The translations under genes and the position numbers were made by a program. Shown piece by piece: positions 24,289 through 33,509 of a stretch of 64,000 nt of DNA. Source of the DNA: JAAZZIT01 sp964480525 (lineage in GTDB: Bacteria > Bacillota > Clostridia > Oscillospirales > Ruminococcaceae); the NCBI GenBank assembly GCA_964480525.1, contig CAYZOV010000005.1, positions 1 through 64,000 on the forward strand. Direction: 5' to 3'. The notes beneath the pieces are model-generated. The model searched no databases. It was not told the origin of the DNA and saw only the letters and a list, made by a program, of their open reading frames with translations. Within the stretch, counting starts at the first letter, position 1. Every line of letters starts with the position of its first letter.

Positions 24289-26127
24289 TTACTCAACGGT
24301 AACGCTCTTTGCAAGATTTCGTGGCTTATCAACGTCCAAACCTCTTGCAACGCTCACATAATATCCCATAAGCTGAAGTGGAACAACAGCAAGGCTTGTT
24401 GCAAATCTTTCATCAGTTTTCGGAATATAAACTGTAAATTCTGCTGTGTCCTCAACGCTGTAATTTCCGTATGTTGTAAGTCCCATAAGGTACGCACCAC
24501 GGCTCTTTACCTCGACCATATTACTTAAGGTTTTTTCAAAAAGTGCCTGCTGTGTAAGAACACCGATTACGAGAGTTCCGTTTTCAATAAGACTGATTGT
24601 GCCGTGCTTGAGTTCGCCTGCTGCGTAAGCTTCAGAATGAATATAGCTTATTTCTTTCATTTTAAGGCTTCCCTCAAGTGAAATAGCATAGTCAATTCCT
24701 CTGCCGATAAAGAATGCGTCCTGTGCATTTGAAAATTTAGAAGCAAACCACTGTATTCTCTCTTTATCGTCAAGAATTTTCTCAATTTTAGACGGGATAG
24801 TTTTAATTTCCTCAATGAGGTTTTTGTATTCAACTTCGTCAATTTGATTTCTAACATATGCAAATTTCATCGCAAGCATATAGCAAGCCACAAGCTGTGT
24901 GCTGTAAGCCTTTGTTGTTGCAACGGCAATTTCAGGCCCTGCAAGGGTATAGAAAACATTATCTGCCTCTCGTGCAATAGACGAACCGACAACATTTACA
25001 ATGCCTAGTGTCTTAATTCCACGGCTTTTTGCTTCTCTTAGGGCTGCAAGGCTGTCTGCTGTTTCACCTGACTGGCTGATAATTATTACAAGGCTGTTTG
25101 GGTCGATAATAGGATTTCTGTATCTAAATTCAGAAGCAAGCTCCACCCTAACAGGAATTTTAGCCAAATCCTCAATAACATACTGTGCCACAACTCCAAC
25201 GTGATAAGCCGAACCACACGCTACAATTTGAATTTGCGAGATATTTTTAATTTCGTCATCTGTAAGACCGATTTCCGAAAGGTCAACGGTATCATTTTTG
25301 ATAATTGAGTTAATTGTATCCAAAACTGCTTTTGGCTGTTCATGGATTTCTTTCATCATAAAATGCTCAAATCCGCCCTTTTCAGCAGCCTCGGCGTCCC
25401 ACTTGATTTCGGTAAGTTCCTTTGTAATTTCTTCTTTGTCAATGTTGTAGAAAGTTACATTTCCCTTTTCAAGCTTAGCAATTTCCATATTGCCGATATA
25501 ATAAACGTTTCTGCAATATTTTAAAATAGCCGGCACGTCTGACGCAAGGTAGGTTTCCCCGTCCTGTACGCCGATTATCATTGGGCTATCCTTTCTAGCC
25601 ACATAAATTTGTTCAGGAAAATCCTTAAACAAAACAGCCAAAGCATAAGAACCTCTTATTCTCATCATCGAACGAGCCAACGCCTCAACAGGGTCGCTGT
25701 TGTACTTTTTATAGTAGTAGTCAACAAGCTTTACGGCAATTTCGGTATCGGTTTGGGAATAAAATGTATAGCCGTTTTTTGTAAGTTTAGTTTTAAGTTC
25801 CTGATAATTTTCAATAATTCCGTTATGTACGGCAATAACCTCACCGTCGTCACTTGAATGAGGGTGTGCGTTATCCTCGGACGGCTCACCGTGGGTCGCC
25901 CAACGAGTATGACCTATACCGCAAGTACCTTTCATCGAAAGTCCGTCGTTTGTTTTTTCAGCAAGCACTTTTAGTCTGCCCTTTGCTTTTACGACGTCTG
26001 CGTCGTCATTCCCGTTTCTGACAGCAAGACCTGCCGAATCATAACCTCTGTATTCCAGTTTTGCAAGACCGTCAAGCAAAATCGGAGCAGCCTGTTTTGT
26101 TCCTGTAAAACCAACAATTCCACACAT
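24289..26127 (-). CDS. glmS: Glutamine-fructose-6-phosphate aminotransferase (isomerizing)
   Basis: Makes glucosamine-6-phosphate, the first step of amino-sugar and peptidoglycan synthesis. 612 residues: the N-terminal glutaminase begins MCGIVGFTGT (Cys2 nucleophile after Met removal) with GHTRWATHGEP; two SIS domains follow (IVACGSAYHVG and SQSGETADSLAALR; later FIGRGIDYAISLEGSLKMKEI). The C-terminus LAKSVTVE is the conserved substrate-channelling tail. AAAGGAG precedes the ATG. I looked for a glmS ribozyme in the 240-nt upstream region and saw none. Confidence 0.98.
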   Translation of the reverse strand: MCGIVGFTGTKQAAPILLDGLAKLEYRGYDSAGLAVRNGNDDADVVKAKGRLKVLAEKTNDGLSMKGTCGIGHTRWATHGEPSEDNAHPHSSDDGEVIAVHNGIIENYQELKTKLTKNGYTFYSQTDTEIAVKLVDYYYKKYNSDPVEALARSMMRIRGSYALAVLFKDFPEQIYVARKDSPMIIGVQDGETYLASDVPAILKYCRNVYYIGNMEIAKLEKGNVTFYNIDKEEITKELTEIKWDAEAAEKGGFEHFMMKEIHEQPKAVLDTINSIIKNDTVDLSEIGLTDDEIKNISQIQIVACGSAYHVGVVAQYVIEDLAKIPVRVELASEFRYRNPIIDPNSLVIIISQSGETADSLAALREAKSRGIKTLGIVNVVGSSIAREADNVFYTLAGPEIAVATTKAYSTQLVACYMLAMKFAYVRNQIDEVEYKNLIEEIKTIPSKIEKILDDKERIQWFASKFSNAQDAFFIGRGIDYAISLEGSLKMKEISYIHSEAYAAGELKHGTISLIENGTLVIGVLTQQALFEKTLSNMVEVKSRGAYLMGLTTYGNYSVEDTAEFTVYIPKTDERFATSLAVVPLQLMGYYVSVARGLDVDKPRNLAKSVTVE

Positions 26128-26170
26128 AATATAATCTCCTTTAATTTTTTATAAATTTAAAGCTATCATT

Positions 26171-26199
26171 ATAATAACACAAATATATGATAATTGCAA
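26171..26199 (-). promoter_or_regulatory. Promoter of glmS
   Basis: On the minus strand TTGCAA (26194-26199), 17 nt, TATTAT (26171-26176), 44 nt before the glmS ATG. The rest of 26200-26303 is A/T-rich and shows nothing else. Confidence 0.55.
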
Positions 26200-26303
26200 G
26201 AAAAAAATTTCAAATAATCAGAATAAATTGCAATTTGATACAATTCGTAAATAATTATTCTAAATTTGTAACGCTTTTAACTAATCTGTATCTGAATTGT
26301 AAC

Positions 26304-26332
26304 TTGCATTGCTATACAAACTATGATACACT
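26304..26332 (+). promoter_or_regulatory. Promoter of the SGNH lipoprotein operon
   Basis: TTGCAT (26304-26309), 17 nt, TACACT (26327-26332), 35 nt before the ATG at 26368; an AGAGGCGA element serves as ribosome binding site. Confidence 0.5.
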
Positions 26333-26367
26333 AAAATTATACAAAAAACAATAAGAGGCGACAAAAA

Positions 26368-27348
26368 ATGAAACGACAAAAATTATTACTACTGATTTTA
26401 ACTACGGCGTTGTTGTGCGGTTGTTCCTACGCCGACGACAAAGACGCACCCAAAAATTCTGTTTCGACAATAACCACAACACAATCACAAACGCAAACTG
26501 TGACAACATCAAATGTTACTGTTGTTGTTCCGTCTGATACAACTGTCAAAACGCTTATGACAACGACCACAACAACACCGCAAACAACCCCAAAGCCTAC
26601 TACCACCACAACAAAACAAACAACTACTACGCCGAAACCCACAACTACGACTAAGAAAGTAACAACCACAACTGTTACTACTAAAAAGAATACAACTACC
26701 ACAACAAAAAAGTTGGTGATTCCTGACATTCCAAAGGAAAATGCTTTCTTCGACGACGCAATTTTTATAGGCGACAGCGTTTCGTATAAATTGCAATTAT
26801 TTAACATGAGTGAAATAAACAAAGGAAACTATCCTTTAGGAAAAGCCACATTTTTTACAGCGGGTAGTTTTTCTTGGACAAACTCTTTGTGGGATATAAA
26901 CGACAAAAACGCTGTTCACCCTATGCTGAACGGAAAGAAAATGGGAATTGCAGACGCTATAAAAAATTCCAATGCAAAAAAAGCGTATATAATGCTGGGA
27001 ATGAACGATATTGCTGGCTATGGCATTGACAAAGCCGTACAAAATGCAACGAAAGTTCTAGACCAGATTGATGAAAAAAATCCCGACGTAACAATTTACA
27101 TAGAATCTGTTACACCAATAATCAAAGGCAAAGAACACGGAAGATTTACCAACGAAAACATACACAAATTCAATCAGAGAATGAAAGAAATTTGCGAACA
27201 AAGAGGATATATTTTCCTTGATTTAAACACGGTAATGGGCGGAGATTATCTTATTCCGCAATACTGTGGCGACCCTGATTCTATGGGTATACATTTTACA
27301 AATTTCGCTTGCAAAGTTTGGATTGATTATTTAACTAAAAACGAATAG
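26368..27348 (+). CDS. SGNH/GDSL hydrolase lipoprotein with Thr-rich stalk
   Basis: 326 residues: lipoprotein signal peptide (Cys19 in LLCGC), then about 95 residues very rich in Thr and Lys (about 33-115) forming an extended stalk, then an SGNH domain. Block I is FIGDSVSY (Asp136-Ser137), block III LGMNDI (Asn213), and block V IHFTNFACKVW (His309). The family includes esterases and O-acyltransferase partners acting on surface polysaccharides. The next gene codes for a DUF4358 lipoprotein; this pair often travels with an MBOAT acyltransferase in Clostridia, but none is present here. Confidence 0.9.
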   Translation: MKRQKLLLLILTTALLCGCSYADDKDAPKNSVSTITTTQSQTQTVTTSNVTVVVPSDTTVKTLMTTTTTTPQTTPKPTTTTTKQTTTTPKPTTTTKKVTTTTVTTKKNTTTTTKKLVIPDIPKENAFFDDAIFIGDSVSYKLQLFNMSEINKGNYPLGKATFFTAGSFSWTNSLWDINDKNAVHPMLNGKKMGIADAIKNSNAKKAYIMLGMNDIAGYGIDKAVQNATKVLDQIDEKNPDVTIYIESVTPIIKGKEHGRFTNENIHKFNQRMKEICEQRGYIFLDLNTVMGGDYLIPQYCGDPDSMGIHFTNFACKVWIDYLTKNE

Positions 27349-27358
27349 GAGAAATTAA

Positions 27359-27889
27359 ATGAAAAAAATTATTACTTTAGCAATTTGTTTACTGGCGTGT
27401 TTTTCCCTTGCAGCCTGCCAAAACGATGACAAAGAATCGTCAATTGACAGTTCTTCCGAAATAAGTTCAACCACCGACAACAACTCCGAAAACGCCGAAA
27501 AAGAATTTGACATACCTAAAATCATGGACGAAATAAATTCCAAATTCACTTTAAACAACGTAACCAGACTTGACGACACTATGTTTTTGGACGTAATGTA
27601 CGGTATTCAGGCCGAGGACGTTAAACAATTCGGAATGATGATAAACGAAACGGGCATTTCAGCAGACGAAATAATCATCATTGAGGGGGTCGATTCTGAC
27701 GCTGCAGCAAGAATTTTTGAAAAAATATCAAATTGGTACACCTCAAAAGGTGTTCAGATGAAAGATTATATTCCCGAAGAATATGAAAAAATCGAAAAAT
27801 GCCAGGTTCACAAAAACGAAAACGTCGTTTATATGATAGTTTTAGACAACCACAAAGAAGTTGAAGAATTGGTAGAAAGTTATTTATAA
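27359..27889 (+). CDS. DUF4358 lipoprotein
   Basis: A 176-residue lipoprotein: signal peptide with lipobox LAAC (Cys20), a Ser/Asp/Asn-rich linker, then a DUF4358 domain (DIPKIMDEINSKF, YGIQAEDVKQFGMMI, then a core with DEIIIIEGVDSDAA and the C-terminal NVVYMIVLDN). The function of DUF4358 is unknown. It begins 10 nt after the SGNH gene, sharing its promoter, and ends at a strong bidirectional terminator. Confidence 0.88.
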   Translation: MKKIITLAICLLACFSLAACQNDDKESSIDSSSEISSTTDNNSENAEKEFDIPKIMDEINSKFTLNNVTRLDDTMFLDVMYGIQAEDVKQFGMMINETGISADEIIIIEGVDSDAAARIFEKISNWYTSKGVQMKDYIPEEYEKIEKCQVHKNENVVYMIVLDNHKEVEELVESYL

Positions 27890-27906
27890 TTAAATAAAAT
27901 AGCTAT

Positions 27907-27939
27907 AAAAAAAGAGTAACATTGTCGTTACTCTTTTTT
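27907..27939. terminator. Bidirectional terminator
   Basis: AAAAAGAGTAAC and GTTACTCTTTTT form a perfect stem with a 6-nt loop; A and T runs on both sides serve the DUF4358 gene (plus) and the ABC exporter gene (minus). Confidence 0.9.
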
Positions 27940-27960
27940 GTTTGCAAAATACTATTTAAT

Positions 27961-29640
27961 CTATAAGTCTACATAGATGTTATTTTCTTCAAAATGCACA
28001 TTTTTGTTGCAAATTTCCAATGCGGCAGGTCGGTGCGTAACAATCAAAACAGTTTTGTTTGTCATGTTTTTGATATTTTCCAAAAGCTGTTTTTCGTTTT
28101 TTTCATCTAACGAACTGGTGGCTTCGTCAAGAAGCAAAATCGGAGCATTTGAATATATTGCTCTTGCTATGGCAATACGCTGTATTTGTCCCTCGGATAG
28201 CCCCGAACCACGTTCTCCAAGCAAGGTTTCTATTCCGTTTTCAAGCTCATTTACAAATTCTTCCGCACACGCAATTTTTAATGCAAAACGGATTCGTTCT
28301 TCGTCTGCTTCACCGCTTGCAAAAGTTATAACATCTTTAATCGTGCCGTTCATCAAATGATTTTCCTGCGGAACATAAGCAAAAAGCCTATGCCATTTAC
28401 CTGTAAGCGGTATTTCTTTGTTATCATTTGCACAAATTGTAATCTCACCGCTGTCACAATGATACAAGCACATCAAAAGTTTTAAAAGCGTTGATTTTCC
28501 GCAACCCGATTGACCCGTAAAGGCAACATTTTCTCCTTTTTTAATTGTCAAAGACAGGTTATTTATAACACTTTGATTACCGTCGTCGTCATATTTAAAG
28601 AATACATTTTTTACGTTGATTGAACAGAACTTCTCGTCATAAAAACGCTGAATTTCGTCACAGTCAATTGGTTCTTCCACACAGTCGTCGGGAAAATCTT
28701 CGGCTTCTTTCAGCCTTTCGGCGCTGGCAGTCATGGAATAAAACTTTGGCAGATACCCAGTAATATTTGCAAAAGGCGACTGAATTTGTGAAATAAGTTG
28801 TAAAACAGCCGTCAACGTTCCGTAGGTTACGGTTCCGTTGATTATCCCCAATGCACAATATGCAAAACCAATAAGGTACATTCCGTTCATGGCAGACGAA
28901 AAACCGATATTACATACATTAGAGAAAGTATTGCGCTTCATTCTGGCTTTTTTGTGGTCAGCCATTTTGTCTAATCCCTGTTGTGTTGTGACTTTTTCGG
29001 CACAAAAACTTTTTACAATAATAAGACTGCTAAGGCGTTCCTGCAGAAAAATACGCAAATCCCCGTCTTTTTCCTGAATTGATTTATGAAGCTTTTTCAG
29101 AATTTTTCTAAAAGCATATGTGAAAAATATCAGCAATAACCCGCACGGAATCAACACCATAACAAACCGTGGTTCAATTATCGTCAGCATAACAAAAGCG
29201 CCAATCATTTTAACAACCATTCCCGTAATTCCGGGAATAATGTCAACTGTAGAATCTGCGGTAATTTTTGTATCTGACGTCAGGCGGTTTATCCATTCTC
29301 CGGAATGAATATTTTTAACGCTGGCATAATCTTTTTTTAATAAAGTATCAAAAAGTCTTGATTTAAGGGTGTTTTCAATTGACGACCTAGAAAGTTCTTC
29401 AAGACAACGTACAACCGCACGAAGCAAAATTTGCGTCAACACCAGTCCGATAATTAACCCTAAAGTTACAAAGAACTCGTTCTTTTTTCCTTTGCTTGCT
29501 TCGTCAATTCCGTTTCTTAACAGCAAGGCGTAAACCACTCCGCTTGCACCAAGCAAGCCCTGAACAAATGCCAAAAGTAAAATATTAAGTTTACGCTTCC
29601 CCACAACGTCCGAAAGCCATTTAATCGTGTTATTTTTCAT
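27961..29640 (-). CDS. ABC-type exporter, fused permease and ATPase
   Basis: A 559-residue half-transporter. Six membrane helices in the first ~310 residues are followed by an ATPase: Walker A GQSGCGKST, Q-loop YVPQENHLM, signature LSEGQIQRIAIARAI, Walker B ILLLDEATSSLDE and the H-loop VTHRPAA. It works as a homo- or heterodimer in the membrane; no second half-transporter is adjacent. The substrate is unknown. It starts 20 nt after recN and is the last gene of the asp23 operon. In Bacillus, spoIVB and spo0A follow recN; here this exporter takes that place. Confidence 0.9.
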   Translation of the reverse strand: MKNNTIKWLSDVVGKRKLNILLLAFVQGLLGASGVVYALLLRNGIDEASKGKKNEFFVTLGLIIGLVLTQILLRAVVRCLEELSRSSIENTLKSRLFDTLLKKDYASVKNIHSGEWINRLTSDTKITADSTVDIIPGITGMVVKMIGAFVMLTIIEPRFVMVLIPCGLLLIFFTYAFRKILKKLHKSIQEKDGDLRIFLQERLSSLIIVKSFCAEKVTTQQGLDKMADHKKARMKRNTFSNVCNIGFSSAMNGMYLIGFAYCALGIINGTVTYGTLTAVLQLISQIQSPFANITGYLPKFYSMTASAERLKEAEDFPDDCVEEPIDCDEIQRFYDEKFCSINVKNVFFKYDDDGNQSVINNLSLTIKKGENVAFTGQSGCGKSTLLKLLMCLYHCDSGEITICANDNKEIPLTGKWHRLFAYVPQENHLMNGTIKDVITFASGEADEERIRFALKIACAEEFVNELENGIETLLGERGSGLSEGQIQRIAIARAIYSNAPILLLDEATSSLDEKNEKQLLENIKNMTNKTVLIVTHRPAALEICNKNVHFEENNIYVDL

Positions 29641-29660
29641 TAAAAAGTTCCTTAGTAAAG

Positions 29661-31322
29661 TTATTTTACAGAATCCAACATTTCTTCTGCATTTTTTAAC
29701 AACAAATCTGACGCAGAATCTCCGCCCATTATTCTGGCAATTTCCTTAATTCTGCCCTGCTTGTCCAATGTATTAACGTCAGTAACGGTTCTTTGTTCGA
29801 CAAGATTTTTTTCGATAAGCAAATGATTATCGCCCATAACGGCAATCTGTGCCAAATGCGTAACGCACAAAACCTGTCTGTGACGTGATATTTCACGAAG
29901 TTTTAAACCGATTTTTTGCGCCGCACGACCGCTGACGCCGGTGTCAATTTCGTCAAAAATAAGGGTCGGAATATCGTCTTTTTGGGCAATTACATTTTTT
30001 AGCGCAAGCATTATTCTGGAAAGTTCACCGCCCGACGCAATCTTTGCAATAGGTTTAGGTTCTTCGCCGATATTTGCGGAAATAAGAAATTCTACAGTAT
30101 CCATTCCTTTTGCCGTCAGTTTGCCTATTGTTTGACTAACAATTATTTTTACGTTTGGCATATTTAAAAATTCCAGTTCGCCCGCAACCCTCGAAACGAA
30201 AACTTCGCCCACGGCTTTTCTCATTTCGGACAAAACTTTTGCTTTTTTTGTTACCTCAGACAAAAGAGCCTGTCGCTGTTCGTAAAGTTTTTTCAAGTTA
30301 CTGTCGTCGTTTTCCAAACTTTCAAGTTCGGTTTTTGATTCTTCCAAAGTTTTCAGAACATCATCAAGGCTTGTACCGTATTTTTTTATGATTTTTCTTA
30401 ATTCTTCACGTCTTTCAGACAAATAATCAAACCTTTGTGGGTTTAAATCCAACGAATTAAGTATGCCGAAAAGTTCGGCTGAAATATCTCCCACTTCGAT
30501 AGAAACAGCATTGATTCTGTCGGATATTTCGGAAAACTTTTTGTGTAAATCCGAATTATATGAAATATTGTTTTTGGCTTCGTTAAGAAATGAATCAATA
30601 CCTTTTTCGTCGTCCGTACCTGTTAAAATCGACGTCGTGTCCAAAACAGTCTGCCTTATAGAAGCCGAATTTTTCAAAAGCTGAAATTCTTCTTCAACTT
30701 CTTCATCTTCATTATCGTATATTTTCAATGCTTCTATTTCTTCGATAATTTCTTTCAGTTCGTAAATTCTCTTATTTTTATTGCCCTCATTCAGGCTGAC
30801 CTGCTTAATTTTTCTTGAAATATTTTGAAGTTCTCTAAATTTTATTTGGTATTCTTCAACGTCGTTTTCAAGTTCACCGAAAGCGTCCAGAATATCAATA
30901 TGTTTTTCGGGTGCAAGCAAAATCTGGTTGTCGTGCTGACCGTGAATATTAACCAAAAGACTGCCTATTTCACGCAAAATCGCCACATTTGTCGTTCTTG
31001 AATTTATTCTTGCAACACTTCCGCCGTCGCTGCTGATTTCACGGCAAAGTAAAATTTCTCCGTCGTATAAATCAATCCCTAAGTTTTTGATTTTTTCTGT
31101 TTTTTTATCGTCTACGCTGAATAATGCTGAAATAACGGCTTTTTTGCAACCGTTTCGTACTATGTCTTTTGTAATTCGCTGTCCCAAAACAGCGTTTATT
31201 CCGTTAATGAGAATAGATTTTCCCGCACCTGTTTCGCCTGTGAAAACATTCAGTCCGTTTTCAAAAGAAATAACGGCTTTTTCAATAACTGCCAAATTTT
31301 CGATATATAGTTCTTTAAGCAT
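29661..31322 (-). CDS. recN: DNA repair protein RecN
   Basis: An SMC-like ATPase for double-strand break repair. The 553 residues begin MLKELYIENLAVIEKAVISF and carry Walker A (GETGAGKSIL) near residue 35, a central coiled coil, signature ASGGELSRIMLALK and Walker B LIFDEIDTGVSG. It is adjacent to argR, as is usual in Firmicutes. Confidence 0.97.
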   Translation of the reverse strand: MLKELYIENLAVIEKAVISFENGLNVFTGETGAGKSILINGINAVLGQRITKDIVRNGCKKAVISALFSVDDKKTEKIKNLGIDLYDGEILLCREISSDGGSVARINSRTTNVAILREIGSLLVNIHGQHDNQILLAPEKHIDILDAFGELENDVEEYQIKFRELQNISRKIKQVSLNEGNKNKRIYELKEIIEEIEALKIYDNEDEEVEEEFQLLKNSASIRQTVLDTTSILTGTDDEKGIDSFLNEAKNNISYNSDLHKKFSEISDRINAVSIEVGDISAELFGILNSLDLNPQRFDYLSERREELRKIIKKYGTSLDDVLKTLEESKTELESLENDDSNLKKLYEQRQALLSEVTKKAKVLSEMRKAVGEVFVSRVAGELEFLNMPNVKIIVSQTIGKLTAKGMDTVEFLISANIGEEPKPIAKIASGGELSRIMLALKNVIAQKDDIPTLIFDEIDTGVSGRAAQKIGLKLREISRHRQVLCVTHLAQIAVMGDNHLLIEKNLVEQRTVTDVNTLDKQGRIKEIARIMGGDSASDLLLKNAEEMLDSVK

Positions 31323-31790
31323 TTATTTCACCTGCTTTGAAATTTCATTCATAGAATTATAAAAATCTACTGCGTCTTTTTCCGTTTTAAACAGAGCAAA
31401 AATTGTATCATCGCCCGCAATAGTACCTACAAGTGCTTCGTAACCTGTTTTGTCAAGTTTTGCACATACCGCCTGCGCCATTCCTGTGTGAGTTTTAATT
31501 ACGACGGTATTCATCGCTATGTCAACCGTTGAACCCGACTGGATAAAAATATTTCTGAACAAATCTTCTGCCGTAGGGTTTCTGTCTTTGGTCGAAAGTG
31601 GCATAACATATTTATAATGTCCGCCTGAACTTAAAGTTTTTACTAAGCAAAGTTCTTTAATATCCCTAGAAATAGTCGCCTGCGTAACTTTCAATCCGTT
31701 TTCTTCAAGTCTTTGCTGGATAAGTTCCTGTACTCCGATTTCTTCTTCGGAAATTATCTTAACAATCAGTTTTTGTCTTTCTTTTTTCAT
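31323..31790 (-). CDS. argR: Arginine repressor
   Basis: A 155-residue hexameric repressor/activator of arginine metabolism. The N-terminal winged helix shows EEIGVQELIQQRLEE and QATISRDIKEL; the C-terminal arginine-binding domain includes NTVVIKTHTGMAQAVC and VGTIAGDDTIFAL, with the conserved GTIAGDDT arginine-contact motif. It is followed without a gap by recN and overlaps nadK by one base. Confidence 0.96.
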   Translation of the reverse strand: MKKERQKLIVKIISEEEIGVQELIQQRLEENGLKVTQATISRDIKELCLVKTLSSGGHYKYVMPLSTKDRNPTAEDLFRNIFIQSGSTVDIAMNTVVIKTHTGMAQAVCAKLDKTGYEALVGTIAGDDTIFALFKTEKDAVDFYNSMNEISKQVK

Positions 31791-32671
31791 TAGATTTTTT
31801 CCTCCGACGTTTCTTTAAAAGGTTGCATAAGTTTTCTGTTTACAGAAGTAAAAAAACTTCCGCCTTTAATGTCAACAATTTCTACAAAATTTTCAGATTT
31901 GAAAATCTTCACATTGTCGTCAGCACATAATTTGTCTACTTCTACGCCGTCAACATTTACAAGCACATTTGCGTTGTTATTCGTTTTAAAGCTAACATCA
32001 ATTACTGAATTTTCGCTAAAAACCATTGACCTTGCAAAAAGCGAATGAGGGCAAATTTGCGTAAATTCGATACATTCCATATCAGGCTCGATTATCGGTC
32101 CTCCCGCCGACAATGAGTAAGCTGTCGCACCCGTAGGCGTTGAAAAAACAAGCCCGTCAGCTCGCAGAGAACTTATAATTTTACCGTTTTTTGAAACAGT
32201 AAAATCTGCAATTTTACAGCCGTAATCCTTAGTTATAACAACATCATTTAATGCACAATAGCTGTTACTTTCGCCATTTTTATATGTAATTTGAACATCA
32301 ATCATCATTCGCTTGTCGAGAATGTATTTTCCGTTACAAAAATCGTTCAAAAGCTCCATTTCATCGTGTTCAAGTGTCGCCATAAAGCCCAATCGCCCAC
32401 AATTAAGCCCCAAAAGTGGTTTTTTGTACTTAATTGCATATCCTGAACAACGCAAAATTGTTCCGTCACCACCAACGGCAAAAATAAAATCGCACTTTGA
32501 AATAATTTCGTTATCATCGGTGAAATTTATATTCAAAACATTTTGAAATTCATTTTTGTACACGCTGTTCATATAAATTGTGACGCCGTTTTCTATTAAA
32601 ATATTGCAGGCGCTTATCGTGAAATTTTTGCAATTTTTTTTATTTAAATTTGGAAAAACAAATATTTTCAT
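31790..32671 (-). CDS. nadK: NAD kinase
   Basis: Makes NADP from NAD. The 293-residue protein contains the GGDGT motif (FAVGGDGTILRC), NCGRLGFMATLE, the conserved NDVVI block and STPTGATAYSLSAGGPI. It lies between tlyA and argR, the arrangement usual in Clostridia. Confidence 0.96.
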   Translation of the reverse strand: MKIFVFPNLNKKNCKNFTISACNILIENGVTIYMNSVYKNEFQNVLNINFTDDNEIISKCDFIFAVGGDGTILRCSGYAIKYKKPLLGLNCGRLGFMATLEHDEMELLNDFCNGKYILDKRMMIDVQITYKNGESNSYCALNDVVITKDYGCKIADFTVSKNGKIISSLRADGLVFSTPTGATAYSLSAGGPIIEPDMECIEFTQICPHSLFARSMVFSENSVIDVSFKTNNNANVLVNVDGVEVDKLCADDNVKIFKSENFVEIVDIKGGSFFTSVNRKLMQPFKETSEEKI

Positions 32672-32705
32672 AAAAACCTCCTACAAATTTTAATTGATTT
32701 TCGCA

Positions 32706-33509
32706 TTATTTCATAGCTTCAAAAGAATTAAAAACAAATTTTTTGACATCAAATCCCGACAAAAACGCTGTCTTTGGAGTTTCATTTTTTAATAATGCCA
32801 AATACTCGATATTGCCGTCACCACCCTTAATCGAAGAAACGGTTAAGCCCTCGACAGTCATCTGACTAGCCTCGATAAACGGCAAAAGCGTTGTCAAAAG
32901 CTCGATATGAGCAGATTTATCCTTGACAATACCACCCTTACCGATATGCTTTTTTCCCACCTCAAACTGTGGTTTTATGAGAATTACGGCAAATGCCTTG
33001 TCCTTTAAAAGTTCTTTAATTACGCTTATAGAATTTTTCACGGAAATAAACGAAAGGTCTGCCGTCACAAAATCCACCTTTTCGTTAGTATACTTAGTTG
33101 AAAATTCTTTTACGTTTATGCCCTCAAGGTTTATTACATTTGGATTTGTTAACAGAGATTTGTCAAGCTGGTCGTGACCCACGTCCACAGCATACACCTT
33201 TTTAGCTCCGTTTTGTAGCATACAATCCACAAAACCACCTGTTGACGCACCTAAATCAACACAAACGCTGTTTGAAAAGTCGATTTTAAACTCATCTATC
33301 GCCTTTTCAAGCTTTAAACCGCCACGGCTAACGTATCTCAGCTGGTCGCCTATCACTTTAATATCGTCATAGTCGCTAACGCTAAAGCTAGGCTTTGTGA
33401 TAATTTTTTCGTTTACACAAACGCCATTGTTTTTAATAATTTCCTTAGCTCTTTCACGGCTTTTTACTAAACCCTTTTCAACCACGGCACTGTCAAGTCG
33501 CATTTGCAT
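32706..33509 (-). CDS. tlyA: TlyA family rRNA 2'-O-methyltransferase
   Basis: 267 residues: an N-terminal S4 RNA-binding domain (RLDSAVVEKGLVKSRERAKE) followed by an FtsJ-like SAM methyltransferase with VCVDLGASTGGFVDCML. TlyA enzymes methylate C1409 of 16S and C1920 of 23S rRNA in actinobacteria, giving capreomycin sensitivity; the Firmicutes form (YqxC) acts on rRNA too but its site is less established. It overlaps the dxs stop as TAATG. Confidence 0.93.
   Translation of the reverse strand: MQMRLDSAVVEKGLVKSRERAKEIIKNNGVCVNEKIITKPSFSVSDYDDIKVIGDQLRYVSRGGLKLEKAIDEFKIDFSNSVCVDLGASTGGFVDCMLQNGAKKVYAVDVGHDQLDKSLLTNPNVINLEGINVKEFSTKYTNEKVDFVTADLSFISVKNSISVIKELLKDKAFAVILIKPQFEVGKKHIGKGGIVKDKSAHIELLTTLLPFIEASQMTVEGLTVSSIKGGDGNIEYLALLKNETPKTAFLSGFDVKKFVFNSFEAMK

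Noticed and set aside
26128..26303. glmS ribozyme upstream of glmS
   Set aside because: The region is plain A/T-rich DNA; I see neither the cleavage-site core nor the pseudoknot elements of the ribozyme.
26427..26822. 131-codon minus-strand frame opposite the SGNH lipoprotein
   Set aside because: Its Val-rich product is the mirror of the Thr-rich stalk codons (ACA/ACT read backwards), not a gene.
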